NCBI RefSeq assembly: GCF_000364625.1
Contig: NZ_KB822608.1
Location: forward strand, 62,001-126,000
Reading direction: 5' to 3'
From: Pseudomonas thermotolerans DSM 14292
GTDB taxonomy: Bacteria > Pseudomonadota > Gammaproteobacteria > Pseudomonadales > Pseudomonadaceae
DNA length: 64,000 nt
Position 1 is the first letter of the stretch. The number at the start of each line of letters is the position of its first letter. This document shows, piece by piece, positions 27,537-36,706 of this stretch. The position numbers and the translations under genes were made by a program. A model generated the notes under the pieces. It saw nothing but the letters and a program-made list of their open reading frames with translations. It searched no databases and was not told the DNA's origin.

Positions 27537-28457
27537 TCAGATGCCCTGGGGGATTTCCTCGCCGCCGAGCGCCTCGAACAGGGCCGGGAGAAACTCGCTG
27601 AAGGTCAGCATCATCAGAGTGAAGCTGGCGTCCTGCTGGGCCAGGGCATCGTCGCCGCCGTCCTGCTCGGCCTGCTCGGTCAGCAGATCCTCGAAGCGCA
27701 GCCGCTTGATGACCAGCTTGTCGTCCAGCACGAAGGACAGCTTGTCCTGCCAGGCCAGGGCCAGCTGGGTGACCTGCTTGCCGGTGGACAGGTGCAGCTG
27801 GATCTCGTCGCTGGTCAGGTCCTGGCGCTTGCAGCGCACCACGCCGCCGTCCTCGTGGGTGTCACGCAGCTCGCACTCGTCGAGCACGGTGAAGTCCGGC
27901 GCGGCCTGCTGGGCCTTCACCCAGTCGGTCAGGGTGGCGCTGGGCGCGACTTTCACCGACAGCGGCCGCACCGGCAGCGAGCCCAGGGCTTCGCGCAGGG
28001 TCGACAGCAGGTCCTCGGCACGCCGCGTGCTGGCGCTGTTGACCAGGATCAGGCCGAGTTTCGGGGCGATGGCGGCGAAGGTCTGCGAGCGGCGGATGAA
28101 GGCGCGCGGCAGGAAGGCCTGAATGATCTCGTCCTTCAGCTGTTCGCGTTCCTTCTTGTAGACCTTGCGCATCTGCGCGGTCTCGATTTCCTCCACCTTC
28201 TCCTTGAGAGCGTCCTTGACCACGCTGCTGGGCAGGAGGCGTTCCTCCTTGCGTGCGGCGATCAGCAGGAAGTCCTGGCTGGCGTGCACCAGAGGCGCGT
28301 CCTCGCCTTTGCCGAAGGGCGCGACGAAGCCGTAGGTGGTCAGCTCCTGGCTGGCGCAGGGGCGGGCGGGCTTGCCGGCCAGCGCGGCTTCCAAACGTTC
28401 GGCATCGAAGGAAATGTCCTGGGTGAGGCGATAGACGAGCAGGTTGCGGAACCACAT
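27537..28457 (-). CDS. rdgC: Recombination-associated protein RdgC
   Basis: 306 residues, starting [20 protein letters not shown], the family signature, and with [19 protein letters not shown] near residue 50. RdgC forms a ring-shaped dimer on double-stranded DNA and restrains RecA. It is next to the tRNA pair and transcribed away from it. Confidence 0.95.
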   Translation of the reverse strand: MWFRNLLVYRLTQDISFDAERLEAALAGKPARPCASQELTTYGFVAPFGKGEDAPLVHASQDFLLIAARKEERLLPSSVVKDALKEKVEEIETAQMRKVYKKEREQLKDEIIQAFLPRAFIRRSQTFAAIAPKLGLILVNSASTRRAEDLLSTLREALGSLPVRPLSVKVAPSATLTDWVKAQQAAPDFTVLDECELRDTHEDGGVVRCKRQDLTSDEIQLHLSTGKQVTQLALAWQDKLSFVLDDKLVIKRLRFEDLLTEQAEQDGGDDALAQQDASFTLMMLTFSEFLPALFEALGGEEIPQGI

Positions 28458-28622
28458 GGTGGAAGAATCTCCTGGCGGTGCACACGAAGGGGCGCATTAT
28501 TCTCTGCATGGTCGATGAGGCCAACCCTGAGCTAACTCTTTGCTGCACCGAAAGAAATTTCTTCAAAAAGAGCTTGCCAGGGGGGAGGGTGCTCCGTAGA
28601 ATGCGCGCCACACCGAGACGAT

Positions 28623-28698
28623 GGGTGGTTAGCTCAGCTGGGAGAGCATCTGCCTTACAAGCAGAGGGTCGGCGGTTCGATCCCGTCACCACCCACCA
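28623..28698 (+). tRNA. tRNA-Val (anticodon TAC)
   Basis: 76 bases with CCA encoded. The acceptor stem GGGTGGT pairs with ACCACCC. The anticodon arm TCTGC-CTTACAA-GCAGA reads TAC. The T arm carries GGTTCGATC. It is followed after 15 bases by tRNA-Asp, so the pair is probably one transcript. Confidence 0.97.
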
Positions 28699-28713
28699 AT
28701 CTTGGGGTAACGC

Positions 28714-28790
28714 GCAGCGGTAGTTCAGTCGGTTAGAATACCGGCCTGTCACGCCGGGGGTCGCGGGTTCGAGTCCCGTCCGCTGCGCCA
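28714..28790 (+). tRNA. tRNA-Asp (anticodon GTC)
   Basis: 77 bases with CCA encoded. The acceptor stem GCAGCGG pairs with CCGCTGC, the discriminator is G, and the anticodon loop CTGTCAC reads GTC. A TTTTT run follows the CCA directly. Confidence 0.97.
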
Positions 28791-28961
28791 TTTTTCCCAT
28801 CCTGCAGTCCCCCTTCTTCCCCTCTCTCCTTCGCTTTCCAGATCCCTGAACCTATTCGGGTTTTGCTGTTCATATCCTCGTAGCCAGTGATCACGCAGGC
28901 CTGATAAGCTCGCATCTTCACTCGACAGCCCCACTGCGTGGGTACGGACCAAGGAAACAGC

Positions 28962-29675
28962 ATGAGACAGCATCGTTTGGCGGCCGCAGTAGCGTTGGTC
29001 GGCCTGGTTCTCGCCGGTTGCGACCAGCAAGCCGCCGTGGAGTTGAAAACTCCGGCACAGAAAGCTTCCTACGGAATTGGCCTGAACATGGGCCGCAGCC
29101 TGGCCCAGGAAGGCATGGATGATCTGGATTCCAAGGCCGTCGCCCAGGGCATCGAGGACGCGCTGGCCAAACGCGAGCAGCGCCTGAAGGACGAGGAGCT
29201 GATGGAAGCCTTCGCTTTCCTGCAGCAACGCTCCGAGGAGCGCATGGCCAAGCTCAACGAGGAAACCGCCGCGGCCGGCAAGAAGTTCCTCGAGGAGAAC
29301 GGCAAGCGCGAAGGGGTGACCACCACCCAGTCCGGCTTGCAGTACGAAGTGCTCAAGAAGGCCGAGGGCGCCCAGCCGAAACCCACCGACGTGGTCACCG
29401 TGCACTACGAGGGCCGCCTCACCGACGGCCAGGTGTTCGACAGCTCCATCGAGCGCGGCAGCCCCATCGACCTGCCCGTCAGCGGCGTGATCCCCGGCTG
29501 GGTGGAAGGCCTACAGCTGATGCACGTGGGCGAGAAGTACAAGTTCTACATCCCCAGCGAGCTGGCCTATGGCGAGCAGAGCCCGAGCCCTGCGATCCCC
29601 GCCAACTCGGTGCTGGTGTTCGACGTCGAGTTGCTCGGCATCAAGCCGGTGGACGGCGACGAAGAGCAGCAGTAA
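28962..29675 (+). CDS. FKBP-type peptidyl-prolyl isomerase lipoprotein
   Basis: 237 residues from ATG 28962 (AAGGA upstream). The lipobox LVLAGC puts the modified Cys at 20, followed by Asp at +2, so inner-membrane retention is possible by the E. coli rule, although Pseudomonas sorting depends more on +3/+4. An N-terminal helical dimerisation domain (about residues 30-120) precedes the FKBP domain, which has VTVHYEGRLTDGQVFDSSIERG and VIPGWVEGLQLMHVGEKYKFYIP. It resembles FkpA and Mip-type isomerases that fold envelope proteins. A strong terminator follows. Confidence 0.92.
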   Translation: MRQHRLAAAVALVGLVLAGCDQQAAVELKTPAQKASYGIGLNMGRSLAQEGMDDLDSKAVAQGIEDALAKREQRLKDEELMEAFAFLQQRSEERMAKLNEETAAAGKKFLEENGKREGVTTTQSGLQYEVLKKAEGAQPKPTDVVTVHYEGRLTDGQVFDSSIERGSPIDLPVSGVIPGWVEGLQLMHVGEKYKFYIPSELAYGEQSPSPAIPANSVLVFDVELLGIKPVDGDEEQQ

Positions 29676-29696
29676 GTCCCCCGATGGTTGGTCAGC

Positions 29697-29720
29697 AACG
29701 CCCCGTCTCTGCGGGGCGTT
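29697..29720 (+). terminator. Intrinsic terminator after the FKBP gene
   Basis: An 8-bp stem AACGCCCC / GGGGCGTT with the loop GTCTCTGC, followed by GTCGTTT, 21 bases after the stop. Confidence 0.85.
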
Positions 29721-30035
29721 GTCGTTTCTGGGGGACATATTGCGTGAACCGGTGGTCAGAACAGGAGCGATAGATTCTTCAGTGTTACGGTTATGCACAT
29801 TGTGAGAGCCGTTCTCAGCCGGGCCTCGTGGAACCATCTTGTAACCTAGGTTCTTGTATAACCAATTGATTTATTTTGAATTTTTCCTGGTGGGCAAAAT
29901 TTGCCCGATTTGTCGGAAAGCTGCATGGCATGCGGCTTTGCGGCGCTCATTCAGGTTTTTTCGACAGAGTTGTCCACAGCTTTGGTGGATAACCCGCGCA
30001 GGCCCTTTAGGGCGGGGAATTGCCGGGAGGTGGCG
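29721..30035. other. AT-rich intergenic region with palindromes and DnaA-box-like sites
   Basis: No ORF here looks coding. Perfect palindromes are AACCTAGGTT (29843-29852) and GGGCAAA-A-TTTGCCC (29892-29906). A 23-base near-palindrome runs from 29917 to 29939 (AAAGCTGCATG / CATGCGGCTTT, one mismatch). Two inverted DnaA-box-like nonamers follow: TTGTCCACA (29970-29978) and GGTGGATAA (29984-29992, which reads TTATCCACC on the other strand); each is one base off TTATCCACA. The base composition drops sharply to AT-rich between 29840 and 29895. It could be a regulated promoter or a small RNA; the chromosomal origin is unlikely, since no dnaA or dnaN is near. Confidence 0.5.
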
Positions 30036-30479
30036 ATGAAGACTCCGTGGAACCTCAAGCGTTACCTGACCCAGGCGCAGCGTTTCCTGCGTAGTGGCCG
30101 CCTGCCATTGCTGCTTGCCGCGGTGAGTCGCAAGAGCATCCGGCAGAGCTGGCGACTGGCCGGGGTCAGGGAAGAGTTGCGGCTGCTGCAGGCGCTCTGC
30201 GTGGCCTGGTGGCGCGGCGAGTACCGGGCCGTCAGCCCGCAGGCGCTGGTCGCCGTGGTCGCCGCACTGCTGTACTTTCTCTCGCCGCTGGACGCCATCC
30301 CCGATCTTTTGTTGGGGCTGGGGCTGATCGACGACTTCGCCGTCCTGGCTTGGGTGTTCGCCACTTGGAGGCAGGAGCTGGAGGCGTTCCGCGCCTGGCG
30401 GGACGCCCAGCCCGTGGACAAGCAGCAGGCGCTGCTAACCCCGCCCGAGCTCGGGCAAGAGGCGGGTGGACGACGCTGA
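30036..30479 (+). CDS. DUF1232 (YkvA-like) membrane-associated protein
   Basis: 147 residues from ATG 30036, with GGGAGG just before it. The DUF1232 core is YFLSPLDAIPDLLLGLGLIDDFAVL (about residues 85-110), a short hydrophobic segment with the conserved SPLDAIPD motif. The N-terminal 70 residues are basic. The function of the family is unknown. It precedes the HTH/unknown/Sel1 operon by 45 bases. Confidence 0.8.
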   Translation: MKTPWNLKRYLTQAQRFLRSGRLPLLLAAVSRKSIRQSWRLAGVREELRLLQALCVAWWRGEYRAVSPQALVAVVAALLYFLSPLDAIPDLLLGLGLIDDFAVLAWVFATWRQELEAFRAWRDAQPVDKQQALLTPPELGQEAGGRR

Positions 30480-30524
30480 GGCCCTGTTAAGATGGCTTGT
30501 TTCACCGAGAGCAAGGATCCCACC

Positions 30525-30863
30525 ATGAACGTGCAAGTGATCATGCGCGATGGCGAGCCGGAATACGCCGTGCTGCCCTGGGCCGAGTATCAGACTCTGC
30601 TGCACGCCGCCGGTCGTCCGGCACCTGCGGCAGCGACCGAGGCTGCCAGTAGTGCCCCTGCCGTGCCCGGGCGACCGACCCTGGCCTGTCTCGCCGAGCT
30701 GCGCGAGGGCAAGGGGCTGACCCAGGAACAATTGGCGCGAGCGGTCGGCATCAGTCCGCACTATTTGGCTATGATCGAAAAAGGAGAGCGGCAACCGGAC
30801 TCGGCAATCCGGCGCGCCCTGGCGTGGAATCTCGGAGTGGATGGCTGGGGAGATGACATGTGA
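30525..30863 (+). CDS. XRE-family helix-turn-helix protein with an antitoxin-like N-terminus
   Basis: 112 residues from ATG 30525 (AAGGA upstream). The C-terminal half is a Cro/CI HTH (LAELREGKGLTQEQLARAVG, then ISPHYLAMIEKGERQPD). The N-terminal 30 residues (VIMRDGEPEYAVLPWAEYQT) resemble the start of Phd/HigA-type antitoxins, joined by an Ala/Pro linker. The next ORF begins inside its stop codon. A toxin-antitoxin role is possible but the partner has no recognisable toxin fold. Confidence 0.75.
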   Translation: MNVQVIMRDGEPEYAVLPWAEYQTLLHAAGRPAPAAATEAASSAPAVPGRPTLACLAELREGKGLTQEQLARAVGISPHYLAMIEKGERQPDSAIRRALAWNLGVDGWGDDM

Positions 30864-31225
30864 GCATACGTATTAGCCGCCAACAGTGGGAGGCGTTGTT
30901 GCATGAGCTCGCCGAAGCCCGCCGGCAACGCCACCTGCTGACCTACCGCGCGCTCATCGAGCGCCTCGAACTACCCACACCCGCCATGCAAACCCTCACG
31001 GCAGCCCTGGAACACCTGGCCGCACTGGACGCCCGGGCCGACCGTCCACTGCGTAGCGCCCTGGTGATCAGCCAGGGTGCCAGCCGCCTGCCGCGTACCG
31101 GTTTCTTCGAGAGCGTGGAGCGCCTAGGGCGCTTCTCCGGACCGTCTGACGGTGTGGCAGCGGCTTCCTGGCACGCCGCCGAGGTGGCCCGAGTGTTCGA
31201 ATACGACTATCCCGAGGGCGTCTGA
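30860..31225 (+). CDS. Conserved hypothetical protein in an HTH-Sel1 operon
   Basis: 121 residues from GTG 30860, which overlaps the HTH gene stop (GTGA). It has a basic helical N-terminus (residues 1-55, QQWEALLHELAEARRQRHLL) and a C-terminal half with a short strand-rich section (ALVISQGASRLPRTGFFESVERLGRF). No family recognised. The N-terminal helices could bind nucleic acid or protein. Tight coupling on both sides suggests a shared job with its neighbours. Confidence 0.7.
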   Translation: MSIRISRQQWEALLHELAEARRQRHLLTYRALIERLELPTPAMQTLTAALEHLAALDARADRPLRSALVISQGASRLPRTGFFESVERLGRFSGPSDGVAAASWHAAEVARVFEYDYPEGV

Positions 31226-31696
31226 ATGTGGCACTGGAAACTGCGTGCCCGGTTGGGCTACAGGGTGGCGCGCTCCCTGCTGCGCTGGCGTTGGGTAGTG
31301 GCCAGGCCGCGTGCCTGGCAATGGATGCAGGGTCAGTACGCACGCATGGCGGCGCTGGGGGATACGGCCGCGCAGAGCTTCTACGGCCATCTGCTGCTGT
31401 TCCGCGGCCAGGGCTTCGGCGCCCGCGAGGAGGGCGTCCGTCTGCTGCGCCTGGCCGCCAACGCGGGTGATGCCAAGGCCGCCTACCAGTTGGGCGTGTT
31501 GAGTCTGGCCGGGGATGCCCGCCAGGCGCCGGATGGTCTGGAGGCGGCGCGCTGGTTGGGTATGGCCGCGGCTGCTGGGCATCCCCTGGCGGCTCGCCGC
31601 CTGGCTGAGCTGTACCGCGACGGTGGCCACGGTCTGGCACCGGACCCCGTCGAGGCCGAGCGCTACGCGGCGCGGGCCGCGGAGCTGGGGTTGTAG
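31226..31696 (+). CDS. Sel1-repeat protein
   Basis: 156 residues starting directly at the stop of the previous gene. The N-terminal 30 residues are strongly basic (MWHWKLRARLGYRVARSLLRWRW is the region, residues 1-23), with no clear cleavage site. Two to three Sel1-type TPR-like repeats follow: residues about 70-93 (LLRLAANAGDAKAAYQLGVL) and 105-130 (AARWLGMAAAAGHPLAARRL). Such repeats bind proteins. It is the last gene before a bidirectional terminator. Confidence 0.8.
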   Translation: MWHWKLRARLGYRVARSLLRWRWVVARPRAWQWMQGQYARMAALGDTAAQSFYGHLLLFRGQGFGAREEGVRLLRLAANAGDAKAAYQLGVLSLAGDARQAPDGLEAARWLGMAAAAGHPLAARRLAELYRDGGHGLAPDPVEAERYAARAAELGL

Positions 31697-31737
31697 TCGC
31701 AGCTGCAGGCTGCGCCGAGCTTTTCGGCGGGAAGTGA

Positions 31738-31768
31738 AAAAGGCGGTCCCAGTCCCGGACCGCCTTTT
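31738..31768. terminator. Bidirectional terminator between the Sel1 gene and prc
   Basis: A perfect 12-bp stem AAAAGGCGGTCC / GGACCGCCTTTT with a 7-base loop. A-tracts and T-tracts on both ends let it end transcription from either side; it lies between two convergent stops. Confidence 0.93.
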
Positions 31769-31780
31769 CCTTGAAGAGGC

Positions 31781-33862
31781 TCAGTGTTTGGCGAGCGCCG
31801 AGCTGAGGCCTAGGTAGTCGAGCATGATCTGCCCGGTCTCCACCAGATAGGCGTCCTCTTCCGGCTTGAGCTTCTCGTCCCTGGCCGGCAGAGCGTCCTC
31901 GTCCTCCTTCTTCAGCTCCTTGAGCGGCTCCTCGCCCTTGGCTTTGCGCTTGGCGTTCTCCATGGCCAACTGGCGGGCCTCGATCTCCGCCTGCTGGGCG
32001 CGGCGCTTGGCCTCGTTGAGGCTCACCGTGGTCTCGCGCATCAGCTCCTGGCTAAGGGCCAGGCGGTTGCGGGTGAACACGAAGTCCGGGTTCTGCGCGA
32101 CGCGGGCGTCGTGACGGGCCTTGAGCTCGGCCAGGAACGGCTTGAAGGGGTTGTTGTCGGGCTTGATCACCGGGCGGATGCTGTCCCAGGGCATGGCCTC
32201 GGGCAGGGCGCTCTCGCCGATCTCCTTAGTGTCCACCACCGAGGGGTACTCGATATCGGGGATCACCCCCTGGTGCTGGGTGCTCTGCCCGGAGACCCGG
32301 TAGAACTTCGCTAGGGTCAGCTTCAGCTCGCCGTGGTTGAGCGGCTGGATGGTCTGCACCGTGCCCTTGCCGAAGGTTTGGCCGCCGAGGATCAGGGCGC
32401 GGTGGTAGTCCTGCATGGCGCCGGCGAAGATCTCCGAGGCGGAGGCCGACAGGCGGTTGACCAGCACCGCCAACGGGCCGGTGTAGTAGGGGCTCTTGCT
32501 CTCGTCGGCAAGCACGTCGACCCGGCCGTCGCTGTTGCGCACCAGCACGGTGGGACCCTGGCCGATGAACAGTCCGGTCAGCTCGGCGGCCTCCTGTAGG
32601 GAACCGCCGCCGTTGTTGCGCAGGTCGATGACGATGCCGTCGACCTTGTCCTTCTGCAGCTCGTCGATCAGCCGTTTGACGTCGCGGGTGGTGCTCCGGT
32701 AGTTGGGATCGCCGGCCCGGTAGGCCTTGAAGTCCAGGTAGAAGGCGGGGATCTCGATCACCCCGAGGGTGAACTGCTTGCCCTCATGCTCGAGCTTGAG
32801 GACCGACTTCTTGGCTGCCTGCTCTTCCAGCTTGACCGCCTCGCGGGTGATGGCCACCACCTTGCTGGTTTCGTCGTTGGGCGCGTTGCTGGCCGGGATC
32901 ACCTCCAGGCGAACCACCGATCCCTTGGGGCCGCGGATCAGCTTGACCACCTCGTCGAGGCGCCAGCCCACCACGTCGACCATCTCGCCGTCACCCTGGG
33001 CCACGCCGATGATCTTGTCGGCCGGGGCCAGTTGCTTGCTCTTCTCGGCCGGGCCGGCAGGCACCAGGCGGACGATCTTCACGTAGTCGTTGTCGCTCTG
33101 CAGCACTGCGCCTATGCCTTCCAGCGACAGGCTCATGTTGATGTCGAAATTCTCCGCGCTCTCCGGCGACAGGTAGTTGGTGTGGGGGTCATAGGACTGC
33201 GCGAAGGCGTTGATGTAGGTCTGGAAGATGTCCTCGCTGCGGGTCTGGCTTAGGCGCAGCAGCTGGTTCTTGTAGCGCTTGGTCAGCTGTTCCTGGATTG
33301 CCTTGTCGTCCTTGCCGGCGATCTTCAGGCGCAGTACCTCGTCTTTCAGGCGCTTGCGCCAGAGCTCATCGAGCTCCGCGGAGTCCTTGGCCCAGGGGGC
33401 GTTCTCGCGATCGGTCTCGAGGGTCTCGTCGAGGGTGAAGTCGATCTTGTCGATGCCCTTGTCCAGCTCGGCCAGGACGAACTCCAGGCGTTCCTTGAGA
33501 CGGTCCAGGTGGCGCTTGTAGATGCTGAAGCCGGGCCCCAGGTCGCCGCTCTTCAGCAGGTCGTCGAACTTGGTCTTCCAGCGCTCGAACTCGGCGATGT
33601 CCGCTGCGGTGAAGTAGCTGCGCGCCGGGTCGAGCATCTTCAGGTAGCCTTCGTAGATCAGTACCGAGCGGGCGTCGTTCAGCGGCGGCTTGCTGTAGTG
33701 GTGGCGTTTGAGCAGTTCCACCACGTTGAGACTGGCGATCACCTGCTCGCGGTCGGGCTGCAGGCTGTCCCACGGGTTGCCGGCCTTGCTGCTGGCGAAA
33801 ACCGGCAGCGCGCTGAGACCGAGGACGAGGGCAAGGGCGGTGCGGGGAAGGAAGCGCTTCAT
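31781..33862 (-). CDS. prc: Tail-specific (C-terminal processing) periplasmic protease Prc
   Basis: 693 residues. A signal peptide ends near LPVFA-SS (about residue 23). A PDZ domain (about residues 240-330) is followed by the S41 protease core with LVNRLSASASEIFAGAMQDY (catalytic Ser) and GGQTFGKGTVQT (catalytic Lys). Prc degrades periplasmic proteins with nonpolar C-termini. In P. aeruginosa the homologue (AlgO) helps to degrade MucA-type anti-sigma factor and affects alginate. The C-terminal DUF3340-type extension is present (KRRAQQAEIEARQ region). Confidence 0.95.
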   Translation of the reverse strand: MKRFLPRTALALVLGLSALPVFASSKAGNPWDSLQPDREQVIASLNVVELLKRHHYSKPPLNDARSVLIYEGYLKMLDPARSYFTAADIAEFERWKTKFDDLLKSGDLGPGFSIYKRHLDRLKERLEFVLAELDKGIDKIDFTLDETLETDRENAPWAKDSAELDELWRKRLKDEVLRLKIAGKDDKAIQEQLTKRYKNQLLRLSQTRSEDIFQTYINAFAQSYDPHTNYLSPESAENFDINMSLSLEGIGAVLQSDNDYVKIVRLVPAGPAEKSKQLAPADKIIGVAQGDGEMVDVVGWRLDEVVKLIRGPKGSVVRLEVIPASNAPNDETSKVVAITREAVKLEEQAAKKSVLKLEHEGKQFTLGVIEIPAFYLDFKAYRAGDPNYRSTTRDVKRLIDELQKDKVDGIVIDLRNNGGGSLQEAAELTGLFIGQGPTVLVRNSDGRVDVLADESKSPYYTGPLAVLVNRLSASASEIFAGAMQDYHRALILGGQTFGKGTVQTIQPLNHGELKLTLAKFYRVSGQSTQHQGVIPDIEYPSVVDTKEIGESALPEAMPWDSIRPVIKPDNNPFKPFLAELKARHDARVAQNPDFVFTRNRLALSQELMRETTVSLNEAKRRAQQAEIEARQLAMENAKRKAKGEEPLKELKKEDEDALPARDEKLKPEEDAYLVETGQIMLDYLGLSSALAKH

Positions 33863-33997
33863 GCTGCGGGTTCGACGTGTGACAGTTGATCAAGCATATT
33901 AGGCCGTCTTTGCGGGCGACGGTTCAATGGGGCCGTCGCGTAATGAAAAAGAAAGCCCAGCCGCGGGCTGGGCTCATGGCATCACTATGGAGGCACT

Positions 33998-34960
33998 GTG
34001 AAGGCATTGCAAGGCATTGAAGGACGCCTGGAATGGGTGGAACGACCGACTCCGGCCTGCGATGCTGGCCAGGTGCGCATCCGGGTGGCGGCCGCCGGGC
34101 TGAACCGTGCGGACCTGCTGCAGCGGGCCGGGCTCTATCCGCCGCCGCCGGGGGCCAGCGACATCCTCGGCCTGGAGTGCGCCGGGGTGGTCAGCGAGGT
34201 GGGCACCGGCAGTTCCTGGCAGGTCGGCGACCGGGTCTGCGCCCTGCTGGCCGGCGGTGGCATGGCCGAGGAAGTCGTAGTCGACGCCCGCCATGTGCTG
34301 CCGGTGCCGGAAGGCCTGGATCTGCGTGAGGCGGCGGCGCTGCCGGAAGTCTATGCCACCGCCTGGCTCAACCTGTTCTGGCTGGCCGCCCTCAAGCCCG
34401 GCGAGAAGGTACTGCTGCACGCCGGAGCCAGCGGCGTGGGGTCGGCGGCTATCCAGCTATGCAAGGCGTTCGGCAATCCCTGCTGGGTCAGCGTCGGCTC
34501 CGCCGAGCGGCTGGCCTATTGCGAATCCCTTGGTGCCCAGGGCGGGGTGATCCGCGGCAGCGGCCTGGAGGGGCTGCGCGATTTCGGGCCCTTCGACGTG
34601 ATCCTCGATCCGGTGGGCGGCAGCTATGCGGCGCTCAATCTGGCTCTGCTAGCCCACGACGGGCGTTGGGTGAACATCGGCCTGATGGGCGGGCGCAAGG
34701 CGGAGCTGGATCTGGCCCTGCTGCTCGGCAAGCGGGTGCAACTGATCGGCTCTACCTTGCGTAACCGCGATGCCGAGTTTAAGGCGCGGCTGATCGGCGA
34801 TCTGCGCGAGCAGGTCTGGCCGCTGTTCGCCGAGGGCCGGCTTTCGCCGCGCCTGGAACGCAGCCTCCCGGCCAGGGACGCGGAGGCCGCCTTCGCCACG
34901 CTGGCCAGCAACCAGGTGGCCGGCAAGCTGGTGCTGCTGATCGACGAGCGCCTGGGCTGA
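33998..34960 (+). CDS. NAD(P)H-quinone oxidoreductase, MDR superfamily (PIG3-like)
   Basis: 320 residues from GTG 33998, with GGAGG just upstream. An N-terminal GroES-like domain (AAAGLNRADLLQRAGLYPPPPGA) and a Rossmann fold with LHAGASGVGSAAIQL (residues about 138-152) are present. The NRADxxQRxGxYPPPPGAS motif is characteristic of the PIG3/QorA subgroup, which reduces quinones with NADPH and lacks zinc. Adjacent genes give no pathway hint. Confidence 0.88.
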   Translation: MKALQGIEGRLEWVERPTPACDAGQVRIRVAAAGLNRADLLQRAGLYPPPPGASDILGLECAGVVSEVGTGSSWQVGDRVCALLAGGGMAEEVVVDARHVLPVPEGLDLREAAALPEVYATAWLNLFWLAALKPGEKVLLHAGASGVGSAAIQLCKAFGNPCWVSVGSAERLAYCESLGAQGGVIRGSGLEGLRDFGPFDVILDPVGGSYAALNLALLAHDGRWVNIGLMGGRKAELDLALLLGKRVQLIGSTLRNRDAEFKARLIGDLREQVWPLFAEGRLSPRLERSLPARDAEAAFATLASNQVAGKLVLLIDERLG

Positions 34961-35341
34961 GGCTGGTCAGTCGCAGGCATAGGGCTGTCTGCCGTGGCGT
35001 GGATTGGCTTCGCTGGTCCAGGCCAGGCTGTCCCAGTTGTGTCCCAGTTGTGCGGCATGGGTGCAGTACCAGGGCTGGGTCACCCCGCCTGGGCATGCGT
35101 TACCCGGCGCAGCTGTGGCCAATCGTTGCGCGAGATGACGGCATAGATGGGGCGCTTCCCAGGGGGCGCCTGCGGTCTGCAGCGGGCTTCCAGGCGCATT
35201 GCCTTTCATGGCACATCGACGGGCGCCCGTCGCTCCCTGTGGGGCACTACCCCAAGCGGCCCGGCTTTTCCGGTATCTGCGTGTCGGGGCCGGGGCGAGG
35301 AAGAGGGACATCTGGTTTCCCCTCTCCCTCCGGGGACGGGC
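34961..35341. other. 381-bp gene-free region between convergent genes
   Basis: It separates the oxidoreductase stop from the aminopeptidase stop. An 11-base unit TGTCCCAGTTG occurs twice in tandem at 35029-35050. A minus-strand reading frame (34967-35311) covers most of the gap, but no ribosome-binding site or family is apparent; an 11-base duplication would disturb a real gene. I see no terminator as clear as those elsewhere in the window. Confidence 0.45.
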
Positions 35342-36634
35342 TCAGGGTAGTTCAGGGCTGGCGTAGAAGGCGGTCAGCACCTTGACCAGATGGGCCAGGT
35401 CCTGGCTGCCGGCCAGTTCGCGGATCGAGTGCATGGCGAAGGTCGGCAGGCCGATGTCCACGGTGCGCACGCCCAGCTGGCTGGCGGTGATCGGTCCGAT
35501 GGTCGAGCCGCAGCCCATGTCGCTGCGCACCACGAAGCTCTGCACGGGCACCTCGTTCTCCAGACAGAGATGGCGGAAGAAGCCGGCGGTCTCGCTGTTG
35601 GTAGCGTAGCGCTGGTTGGAGTTGATCTTGATCACCGGGCCGGCGTTGAGCTTGGGGCCGTGGTTGCCGTCGTGCCTGTCGGCATAGTTGGGGTGCACGC
35701 CGTGGGCGTTGTCGGCGGAGACCAGCAGGGACTTCTGGATGGTCCGCGCGAAGCCGGACTGGTCCTCCCCCAGCAGGCGGCGCAGCACCTGCTCGAGGAA
35801 GGGGCCGTCGGCGCCGCAGGCCGAGCAGGAGCCCACTTCCTCGTGGTCGGTACAGACCAGCACGCAGGCTTCCTCGCCCTTGGCGGCGAGCAGTGCCTGC
35901 AGGCCGGCGTAGCAGGACAGCAGGTTGTCCAGCCGGGCCCCGGCGATGAAGTCGCCGTCCAGCCCCACCAGGGCCGCCGGCTGGGTGTCGTAGAAGCTCA
36001 GCTCGTAGTCGAGTACCGCGTCGGCGTTGATGCCGTGCTCGCGGGTCAGCTGCTCGGCGAGCAGGGCGCGGAAGTCGTAGGGCTCGTGGCCCGGTACCTG
36101 GGCGAGGATCGGCGGCAGTTCGTTCTGGGCGTTGATCGGCCAGCCCTGGTTGGCCTCGCGGTTGAGATGGATGGCCAGGTTGGGGATCACCGCGATGGGC
36201 GCGCGGAAGTCGATCAGTTGGCTCTGCACCTTGCCGCTCTCGCGGAAGGTGACCCGGCCCGCCAGGGACAGGTCGCGGTCGAACCAGGGCGCCAGCAGGG
36301 CGCCGCCGTAGACCTCCACGCCCAGCTGCAGGAAGCCCTGACGCAGTAGCTCGGGGTTCGGCTTGACCCGCAGGCAGGGGCTGTCGGTGTGCGCGCCGAC
36401 CAGGCGCAGGCCGCTCTCCAGTGCGGAGCGCTTGCCGAGGCGCACGGCGATCAGCGAGGAGTCGTTGCGGGTGACGTAGTAGCGGCCGCCGGGCTCGGGG
36501 TGCCAGGCGTCGCGTTCGTCGAGGCGCTGGTAGCCGGCCGCCTCGAGGTGCTTGGCCAGGCTGGCGGTGGCGTGGAAGGGCGTGGGCGAGGCCTTCAGGA
36601 AGTCGATGAGGCCTTGATTCAGATCGACGGGCAT
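35342..36634 (-). CDS. apeB: M18 family aminopeptidase
   Basis: 430 residues from the ATG at 36634, chosen because GGAG precedes it and homologues start with the [20 protein letters not shown] segment. Zinc-ligand regions are [15 protein letters not shown] (His-x-Asp), [19 protein letters not shown] (Glu-Glu) and [10 protein letters not shown] near the C-terminus. It releases N-terminal residues from peptides in the cytosol. It lies upstream of the gap that separates it from the oxidoreductase. Confidence 0.94.
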   Translation of the reverse strand: MPVDLNQGLIDFLKASPTPFHATASLAKHLEAAGYQRLDERDAWHPEPGGRYYVTRNDSSLIAVRLGKRSALESGLRLVGAHTDSPCLRVKPNPELLRQGFLQLGVEVYGGALLAPWFDRDLSLAGRVTFRESGKVQSQLIDFRAPIAVIPNLAIHLNREANQGWPINAQNELPPILAQVPGHEPYDFRALLAEQLTREHGINADAVLDYELSFYDTQPAALVGLDGDFIAGARLDNLLSCYAGLQALLAAKGEEACVLVCTDHEEVGSCSACGADGPFLEQVLRRLLGEDQSGFARTIQKSLLVSADNAHGVHPNYADRHDGNHGPKLNAGPVIKINSNQRYATNSETAGFFRHLCLENEVPVQSFVVRSDMGCGSTIGPITASQLGVRTVDIGLPTFAMHSIRELAGSQDLAHLVKVLTAFYASPELP

Positions 36635-36706
36635 ACGGGACTCCAACTGCAATGCCCGGAGTTTACCGAGATCGCGCGGAAAAGCCGATAAAGGCGCCGC
36701 GATGGC

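Noticed and set aside
29970..29992. Chromosomal origin of replication
   Set aside because: Only two imperfect DnaA-like nonamers and no dnaA, dnaN, rpmH or gidA nearby.
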